DNA of 64,000 nucleotides from Nocardia paucivorans NBRC 100373 (GTDB taxonomy: Bacteria; Actinomycetota; Actinomycetes; Mycobacteriales; Mycobacteriaceae): assembly GCF_000308675.1 (NCBI RefSeq), contig NZ_BAGE01000048.1, positions 179,099 through 243,098 on the forward strand, given 5' to 3'. Of this stretch, positions 58,350-64,000 are shown one piece after another. Each line of letters starts with the position of its first letter. Positions within the stretch are counted from its first letter, which is position 1. The notes beneath the pieces were generated by a model that was given only the letters and a program-made list of their open reading frames with translations, had not been told where the DNA came from and did not search any database. Made by a program: the position numbers and the translations under genes.

Positions 58350-59912
58350 ATGGTGGCACCGATCGATATCACAACCACCGACGGCGTCGTCCGCGGCCGC
58401 CGCGGTCGACGCGTCTCACGGTGGCGGGCCATCCCCTACGCGGCCCCGCCGGTTGGTGAACTGCGATTCCGCGCCCCGCAACCGGTGCGGCCGTGGAGCG
58501 GCGTACACGATGCGACCGAATTCCGGGCCGCCGCCATCCAGCCCCGTTTCGGCACGCGAATCGGCCCCCGGCAGATCCAGCAGATGAGCGAGGACGCGCT
58601 GACGTTGAATATCGTCGCGCCTGCCTCCCCGTCTTCGCCCCCCCGCCCGGTGATGGTGTTCATCCACGGCGGCGGATACATATTCGGCACCTCCGCGTTG
58701 ACCCTGTATTCCGGGTCGCGACTGGCGCTGCGCGGCGATGTGATCGTGGTATCGCTGAACTATCGGCTGGGCGCGTTCGGGTATGTGGATTTCGGAGAGT
58801 TCGGCACCGAGGCGCATCCGTTCGACTCGAACCTCGGGTTGCGCGATCAGATCGCCGCCCTGCAATGGGTGCAGCGCAATATCGCCGCGTTCGGCGGTGA
58901 CCCGGACAATGTGACGGTCTTCGGCGAATCGGCGGGCGCGCACGCGGTGCTGAGCCTGCTGGCCACCCCGGCGTCCGCCGGTCTGTTCCACCGCGCGATT
59001 GCCCAGAGCGCGCCCGCCGACTGGGGCGTCACCCGGGAAGAGGCCCGAATGTTCGCGCGACTGTGCGTGAGTTTCCTCTCCTCTCCGGACAACGCCCACA
59101 AAGCGCTCGTCGACAGCGATTCACACGCGATCCGTCGCGCCTATCAACGGGCCCTGCGCAAAATGGCCCAGGACTATCCGGGGTTCTTCCCGACCGCGCC
59201 CGTGGTCGACGGTGAGCTGCTACCGCAGTTGCCGTTCGACGCCATCCTCGACGGCAATGCGCATCGGGTACCGCTGATCATCGGCACCTGCCGCAACGAA
59301 GGCGCCCTGTTCGCGCGCTTCGCCGACGCGCTGCCGACCGATCCGCGGCGGCTGCGCGCCATCCTCGCCGCATCCGGGGAGGAGGCGACCCGCCGGGTAC
59401 TCCAGGCCTATCCCGGTTTTCCCCGCGCGGACGTGGCGGTCCAGCTCGGTGGCGACTACACCTTCTGGCGACCCTCGGTCGAGGTCATGGCCGGACACAA
59501 CCGCCATGCGCCCACCTACGCCTATCGATACGATTTCGCTCCGCGCTCGCTGAAACTGGCCGGGCTGGGGGCGACCCACGCCACCGACCTCATCCCGGTG
59601 TTCGGCGGCGGCGACACCTCCTGGGGTAGGGCGCTCACCGCCGCGGGTGGTCGCCGTGGTATGCGGTCGGTGACCGACCAGTTCCAGGAGAACTGGTTGC
59701 AGTTCGCTCGTACCGGGGCGCCGCTGTCGTCCTGGCCGGCCTATACCGTGGACCGGCGCAGCACCCTGATCATCGACCATCCCGGCCGGGTGGACGACGA
59801 CCCGCACCGCGCGCGACGGTTGGCGTGGGAGGGGATCCGAAGGACATCACCGGTGCATCCGGCCCACGTCGAGCGCGACGACCCGGATTCCGACGCCACC
59901 GAGGCGGTGTGA
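58350..59912 (+). CDS. type-B carboxylesterase
   Basis: A 520-residue alpha/beta-hydrolase of the carboxylesterase type-B family. RGRRGRRVSRWRAIPYAAPP opens it, oxyanion-hole VFIHGGGYIFGT, nucleophile Ser in FGESAGAHAVLS, and an acid and His later in the chain (THATDLIPVFGG region). No signal peptide, so probably cytoplasmic. It starts 14 bp after the flavoprotein gene. Substrate unknown. Confidence 0.92.
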   Translation: MVAPIDITTTDGVVRGRRGRRVSRWRAIPYAAPPVGELRFRAPQPVRPWSGVHDATEFRAAAIQPRFGTRIGPRQIQQMSEDALTLNIVAPASPSSPPRPVMVFIHGGGYIFGTSALTLYSGSRLALRGDVIVVSLNYRLGAFGYVDFGEFGTEAHPFDSNLGLRDQIAALQWVQRNIAAFGGDPDNVTVFGESAGAHAVLSLLATPASAGLFHRAIAQSAPADWGVTREEARMFARLCVSFLSSPDNAHKALVDSDSHAIRRAYQRALRKMAQDYPGFFPTAPVVDGELLPQLPFDAILDGNAHRVPLIIGTCRNEGALFARFADALPTDPRRLRAILAASGEEATRRVLQAYPGFPRADVAVQLGGDYTFWRPSVEVMAGHNRHAPTYAYRYDFAPRSLKLAGLGATHATDLIPVFGGGDTSWGRALTAAGGRRGMRSVTDQFQENWLQFARTGAPLSSWPAYTVDRRSTLIIDHPGRVDDDPHRARRLAWEGIRRTSPVHPAHVERDDPDSDATEAV

Positions 59913-59918
59913 CCGCGG

Positions 59919-60785
59919 CTATTTGAGCAGCCGCGACATCCGCCGATCGGCCAGAACCCTACCGCCGGTCTGACAGGTGGGGCAGTACTGGAAGGACCGC
60001 TCGCTGTAGGCGACCTCCCGCACATCGTCACCGCAGACCGGGCAGGGCATACCGGTGCGGGCGTGCACCCGCATACCGGAACGTTTTTCGCCTTTGAGCC
60101 GGGCCGCGTCCTGTCCGACCGATCTGCCCACCGCGTCGAGCAACACCGTGCGCATTGCCGCATATAGTTCGGAAATCTGCTCCGGCGCAAGAGATTTAGC
60201 GGTGACGAACGGGGAAAGTTTTGCGGTGTGCAGGATCTCGTCGGAGTAGGCGTTGCCGATTCCGGCCAATAGGGTTTGGTCGATCAGGGCGGTTTTGATC
60301 CGTTGTGTGGTGCCGGCGAGGATTTCGGCGAACCGGTCCTCGCTCACCGCGAGCGCGTCCGGACCGAGTCGAGCGATGCCCGGGACCTGCTCGGGATCAC
60401 GCACCACATGAACCGCGAGCCGTTTCCTGGTGCCCGCCTCGGTGAGATCGAAGGCGGGGGTGTCGCCCTCGGGGGTGAAGAAATGCACCCGCAATGCCAG
60501 CGGTCCCCTACCGGGCTTCGGCGGTGTCCGAGCGGGGTTGTCCGTCCAACGCAGCCATCCCGCCCGGGACAGGTGGGTGATCATCCAGAGTCCACCGCAG
60601 TCCAGGCCCAGGAACTTGCCCCATCGTCCGGTGTCGGTCACGTCCCGACCGGACAGGGCCGTCACCGGCGGGTCGAAGGTTTTGACCACACTCAATGCCA
60701 CTACATCGACACGCCCCACCACGGCACCGACCGCGTGTTCTCGCAGGAACCGCGCCAGTGCTTCCACCTCCGGCAGCTCGGGCAC
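59919..60785 (-). CDS. Fpg/Nei-family DNA glycosylase
   Basis: A 288-residue formamidopyrimidine/endonuclease VIII-type glycosylase. It starts MPELPEVEALARFL, so Pro2 is the catalytic nucleophile and Glu3 is conserved. LLAGIGNAYSDEILHTAKLSP is the helix-2-turn-helix. The C-terminal zinc finger CPVCGDD...CPTCQTGGRVLADRR is intact. It excises oxidised bases and nicks DNA. More similar to the second actinobacterial Fpg paralogue than to MutM; substrate range is uncertain. Converges with the esterase gene with 6 bp between stops. Confidence 0.94.
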   Translation of the reverse strand: MPELPEVEALARFLREHAVGAVVGRVDVVALSVVKTFDPPVTALSGRDVTDTGRWGKFLGLDCGGLWMITHLSRAGWLRWTDNPARTPPKPGRGPLALRVHFFTPEGDTPAFDLTEAGTRKRLAVHVVRDPEQVPGIARLGPDALAVSEDRFAEILAGTTQRIKTALIDQTLLAGIGNAYSDEILHTAKLSPFVTAKSLAPEQISELYAAMRTVLLDAVGRSVGQDAARLKGEKRSGMRVHARTGMPCPVCGDDVREVAYSERSFQYCPTCQTGGRVLADRRMSRLLK

Positions 60786-61101
60786 GGGCCAAGGCTACCC
60801 ACGCCCACCGACATCATCGGGCCGTTCGGTCACTTGGGCGGCATCGACTCTGCTCGTGCGCGGATCACACCGATGGACATCATCGGCAGCAGCGCGCATC
60901 GTCGCGGACCGGATGACCGGTCATATTCCGGTCTCGTGAAACCGGCGCCCCACGGCAGATCCATGATGCGGTTATCGGCAGATCCACAACATAACCCTCG
61001 GCAGATCAACAACTATTACTTCGGCAGATCAACAACAAACCCTTCGGCAGATCCACGGCATGGTCCTCGGCAGATCAACAAGCTGATCTACCCTGTACCC
61101 C
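60786..61101. other. intergenic region holding the 23-bp array
   Basis: About 315 bp between the divergent Fpg/Nei gene and the broken ATPase gene. The right 140 bp are a tandem array (60952-61089). The left part has a GACATCATCGG direct repeat (around 60812-60817 and 60876-60886) and a lone TCGGCAG at 60883, exactly three periods before the array. No gene seen. Confidence 0.6.
60952..61089 (+). repeat. six-copy 23-bp tandem array (iteron-like)
   Basis: Units start at 60952, 60975, 60998, 61021, 61044 and 61067, each exactly 23 bp. TCGGCAGATC followed by CA or AA is conserved in all six (the first unit begins with A); bases 13-23 vary. The array ends 12 bp before the ATG of the DUF4143-type ATPase gene, so it covers its promoter. 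About two helical turns per unit would align bound proteins on one face of the DNA. Could be an operator array or iterons. Not a CRISPR: conserved blocks are too short and there are no uniform spacers. Confidence 0.85.
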
Positions 61102-62349
61102 ATGCGCCAAGCAGTCGATTACCTGCTCAGACGAGCGGCGAACCTGGTCGAGGAAGCACTCGCCGACACCCGTGTCGTCATCATCAACGGCGCACGTCGG
61201 ACGGGTAAGAGCACACTCGCGGAACGCTGTGTGCGCGGGCGGCCGGATACGGTGTAACGGTATCTCGACAATCCCCGTACCCGAGAAAGCGCCATGGCCG
61301 ATCCGGTCGCTTTTCTGGATGCCCCCGGGACCATGCTGATCGATGAAATCCAACGGGTCCCGGAGCTGTGGTTGGCGATCAAGAACACCGTCGATCGAGA
61401 CCCCCGACCCGGACGGTTCCTGCTGACCGCATCTGCACGGTTACTGGGTTTGAGTTCGCTGCCGGATGCATTGCCCGGACGTTCGGAAACCATCGAACTC
61501 TTCCCCTTGTCGCAAGGGGAAATCCTCGGCGAACCGGATGGTTTCATCGATGCGGTATTCGCCGAGGGGACCCGAGTACGAGCCGGCCCCTCGGAGCTTC
61601 GACGCCGTGACTACCTCGCCATCGCCTCGCGCGGCGGTTACCCCGAAGCGGTACGCAGGAGCACTCCGCGCCGCCGAACACAGTTCTTCAGGTCCTACTT
61701 GGACGACATCATGAGCCGCGATGTGCGCCAAGTGGCCGATATTCAACGGGTGTCCGATATGCGCCGCCTGGTAGCGGCGCTCGCCGCGCAGAGCGGTGGT
61801 CTGCTCAACTACAGCCGGCCGGCGTCGGATCTCGGCATGCCGGCGGCCACGGTCCGGGAGTACGTGGGCCTACTCGAGCTCGTCTATCTGATCCGTCCGA
61901 TACCCGCGTGGTCGGCCAACGCGACCACCCGCGCGACAGCCACCCCGAAACTGGTCTTCACCGATTCGGGACTGGCCGCGCACCTGCTGAACGGCGTCGC
62001 CAATGACACGACCGTCGGCGGCATCATCGAAACCTTCGTCCTGGGGGAACTGACCCGGCAATCGAGCTGGAGTCACACCATGGCCCGCCTGCACCACTAC
62101 CGCGACCGCGACGGCTACGAGGTCGATGCCGTGTTGGAGGACACCATCGGCCGGATCGTCGCCATCGAGGTGAAGGCCGCCGAAACCGTCCGCGCCGCGG
62201 ACTTCCGCGGCCTGCGACTGCTCCAGCGTCGTCTCGGTGAGAGATTCCATGCCGGCTTCGTCCTGTACTGCGGCGACCAGCAGCTCCCGTTCGGCGAAGG
62301 GCTGTCGTGCCTACCGATCAGCGCACTGTGGACCACGTCGATCGATTGA
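61102..62349 (+). pseudogene. DUF4143-type AAA+ ATPase, interrupted by in-frame TAA
   Basis: A ~415-codon gene in one frame from ATG 61102 to 62349, with a TAA at 61255-61257 (codon 52). Before the stop: RVVIINGARRTGKSTLAERC, an intact Walker A. After it the same frame goes on: RYLDNPRTRESAMADPVAFL, Walker B-like MLIDEIQRVPELWLAI, LLTASARLLGLSSLPDALPG and the DUF4143 C-terminal domain. Re-initiation at ATG 61294 would give a 351-residue product without P-loop. These ATPases are widespread orphan or defence-linked genes of unknown role. Either a pseudogene, a sequencing error, or stop readthrough. Preceded by the 23-bp array. Confidence 0.85.
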
Positions 62350-62543
62350 TCTCATCACCATCGGGTGGTTGCTCTCGAAGTTCCGGTTCCTCATGTGTCG
62401 GTTCACCAAGGGATAACAGCTCACAAGGCACGGATTACGAAGCCGACCCATGCGCCTCTATCACACCGTTGAAGGAGGGTATCGGGACCTACCTCTATAT
62501 TCTTCCCCCCAAGCACCGCTACATCCTCAAAACGGAGAACACC

Positions 62544-63266
62544 CTGCGTCCCTCGGATCTGGCCCGTGAGCACGGCATCTCGACCCAGGCGGTCCGCAAC
62601 TACGAACGGGATGGCTTCCTCCCGCCCGCGGAGCGCACCCGTAGCGGTTACCGCGTCTACACCGAGCTGCACGCGACGGCACTACGCGCCTTCCTCGCAC
62701 TCGTACCGGCCTATGGTCACTCGGCGGCCGGACGGATCATGTACGCGCTCAATACGGGCGACCTCGACCACGCCTTGCGAATCATCGACCACGGCCATCG
62801 GCAACTACAGCGTGACCGGGACACCCTCGACGCGGTGCGAAAAGCGATAACACATCTGACGACGGAGGCGGACGCCGCTTCGCCGCGACCGGTGGTCCTC
62901 GGGACCCGCGCCATCGGCGAACTCGCACACCGGCTGAATGTCACCCCCACGACCCTTCGCAAATGGGAGGAGGCGGGCATTCTCGCACCCGCTCGTGAAC
63001 CGATCACCGGATATCGCGTCTACCGAGCAAGCGATGTGCGCGATGCCGAGCTCACCCATCTCCTCCGACGCGGCGGCTATCCCCTGGCCCATATCTCCAC
63101 CGTGATCCACCGGATCCGCGAAGCCGGCGGCACGGCCGCACTGGCCGGCGCGTTGGACGGTTGGCAGCGCAGGCTCACCGAACGGGGACGTGCCATGCTC
63201 ACGGCGGCCGCCCGGCTCGACCGTTATCTGGATATCCTCGACATCACCGCATCGCCGCCACCGTGA
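62544..63266 (+). CDS. TioE-like regulator with two MerR HTH domains
   Basis: About 240 residues with two MerR-type winged helices: LRPSDLAREHGISTQAVRNYERDGFLPP (residues 1-28) and LGTRAIGELAHRLNVTPTTLRKWEEAG (about 120-146), each followed by a GYRVY wing. This duplicated layout is that of TioE-family actinobacterial regulators. The start is unclear: no ATG or GTG lies near the domain. A CTG at 62544 with GGAG upstream fits best; TTG 62469 or GTG 62307 would add an unlikely N-terminus. Target and ligand unknown. Confidence 0.72.
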   Translation: MRPSDLAREHGISTQAVRNYERDGFLPPAERTRSGYRVYTELHATALRAFLALVPAYGHSAAGRIMYALNTGDLDHALRIIDHGHRQLQRDRDTLDAVRKAITHLTTEADAASPRPVVLGTRAIGELAHRLNVTPTTLRKWEEAGILAPAREPITGYRVYRASDVRDAELTHLLRRGGYPLAHISTVIHRIREAGGTAALAGALDGWQRRLTERGRAMLTAAARLDRYLDILDITASPPP

Positions 63267-63453
63267 CATCGGTCGACACCGACTTCGGCCCTGCCCGTCG
63301 GTGTCGGGTTCCGCGATCGCATTCCTGTATCGATTCCGGCTCGCCGCCACCGGGTGGCAGCCTCATCGGGCCCATCGCTACGAAGCCGGCAACCCTCGAC
63401 AGTGGTACCGCTACGAGATCGATTTCTGAATATGTGGCTACAGGTATATGTGG

Positions 63454-63957
63454 CTACAGGTCGGCTGTGATCGGCGACGCCTTGCCGCGCTCGACCTGTA
63501 GCCGCCGCTCACGCACGGAACCTCCCGAAACACGGTGCAGTTTGTACGAGCCGGGTTCGCGTGCCTCGTCGGCCATGTGCTCGACAATGCCCTTACACAC
63601 GAATTCTTTGGCCTTCGCGCCGAGGCGGCCGGCGATGTGGAACCACAGCGCCATGTCGTTGCGGTGGGCGAACTGGAAGATTCCGGCGCGTCGGCCCAGG
63701 CTGATGCACTGTCCGGCGAACACCTCGTTGAGGGTCTCGGGCGGCGCGCCGGCGATCCGGTCGAGCACCGTGTCGGCGGCCCGCGCGCCCAGCGGCATCG
63801 CGGCCTGACAGCTCATTCGCAGCGGCAGTCCCGACGGCGCCGCCGAATCCCCGGCCGCGACAATGTGGTCGTCGTCCACGCTCGTCAACGTCTCGTCGGT
63901 AAGCAGCCGCCCGATGGCGTCGGTGCTCAGCCCGCTTCGACGGGCCAGGTCGGGCAC
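63454..63957 (-). CDS. NDH-2-like FAD/NAD(P) oxidoreductase, C-terminal part, possibly broken
   Basis: The visible 167 residues, VPDLARRSGLSTDAIGRLL, VDDDHIVAAGDSAA and GRRAGIFQFAHRNDMALW, match the C-terminal third of type-II NADH-dehydrogenase-like flavoproteins. The frame continues upstream as PVWTVGFG, the expected sequence, but meets TGA at 63982-63984; just before it, another frame reads TLPSRVTS, which looks like the missing upstream part. A frameshift near 63980 is therefore likely. Only 43 bp remain before the window edge. Confidence 0.65.
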   Translation of the reverse strand: MPDLARRSGLSTDAIGRLLTDETLTSVDDDHIVAAGDSAAPSGLPLRMSCQAAMPLGARAADTVLDRIAGAPPETLNEVFAGQCISLGRRAGIFQFAHRNDMALWFHIAGRLGAKAKEFVCKGIVEHMADEAREPGSYKLHRVSGGSVRERRLQVERGKASPITADL

Positions 63958-64000
63958 ACCGAAACCGACGGTCCAGACTGGTCACCCGGCTGGGCAGTGT

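Noticed and set aside
60952..61089. CRISPR array
   Set aside because: Period is 23 bp with only 10-12 conserved bases; there are no separate spacers of uniform length and no cas genes.
60276..61208. 310-codon rightward frame through the repeat array
   Set aside because: Runs antisense to the Fpg/Nei gene and then through non-coding repeats; composition is not protein-like.

Overview
This is a high-GC actinobacterial chromosome window, most likely Nocardia or a close relative in the Mycobacteriales. The evidence is GC-rich third codon positions, frequent GTG starts with 4-bp ATGA/GTGA overlaps, ESX (type VII)-type effectors, a conservon, a DUF5336 protein, and gene order. From about 11.4 to 47.3 kb the order matches, from established knowledge, the M. 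tuberculosis Rv0946c-Rv0996 block: glpR, an acetyltransferase, glp, galU, 5-FCL, an FmdB zinc ribbon and a SAF protein; then mprA, mprB, pepD and moaB2; then purH, purN, perM, DUF5336, sucD, sucC, an M23 peptidase, pcrA, chorismate mutase and, further on, pgi.

Layout. 1-2.3 kb: the N-terminal part of a GAF-GGDEF protein running off the left edge, and a tandem pair of GyrI-like effector-binding proteins. 2.7-10.8 kb: an accessory stretch beside tRNA-Ala(CGC). It holds a VirB6/TrbL-like polytopic membrane protein, an ESX-type effector whose C-terminal metalloprotease-like domain has lost both histidines of HExxH (REFGR), a small helical protein (candidate immunity protein), and a 1061-residue protein joining an ESX-type N-terminus, a zeta-toxin-like kinase and a GT4 glycosyltransferase. 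11.2-17.6 kb: the tRNA and the conserved glpR-to-SAF block. 18-23.3 kb: a conservon (cvnA-D) plus a degenerate MHYT-like membrane protein, ended by a 12-bp-stem terminator. 23.6-28.1 kb: the MprAB envelope-stress system with pepD and moaB2, with two well-matched MprA boxes. 28.2-30.7 kb: a divergent zinc-starvation locus, an Mrf/CobW-like protein facing zinc-independent L28, L33, S14 and S18 across two Zur-like boxes.

30.7-47.3 kb: a lipoprotein, purine synthesis (purN-purH), the cell-division factor perM, a DUF5336 protein with a 63-bp-repeat Q/G/Y tail, sucCD, an M23 endopeptidase preceded by a candidate small RNA and a coupled upstream ORF, pcrA, chorismate mutase, a succinate-semialdehyde dehydrogenase and pgi. 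47.4-60.8 kb: lipid and acyl-CoA genes, a cupin-DyP-encapsulin operon with a clear cargo peptide on DyP, thyA-folA, cobF, DUF2630, a flavin disulfide oxidoreductase, a type-B carboxylesterase and an Fpg/Nei glycosylase. 60.8-64 kb: a six-copy array of exactly 23-bp units immediately upstream of a DUF4143-type ATPase that is broken by an in-frame TAA just after its Walker A motif, then a TioE-like double-MerR regulator, and the C-terminus of an NDH-2-like oxidoreductase with a probable frame disruption at the right edge.

The strongest candidates for something undescribed are the ESX / zeta-kinase / glycosyltransferase fusion with its small partner, and the 23-bp array in front of the broken ATPase gene. 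All functional names come from reading the sequence by eye; no database search was run.
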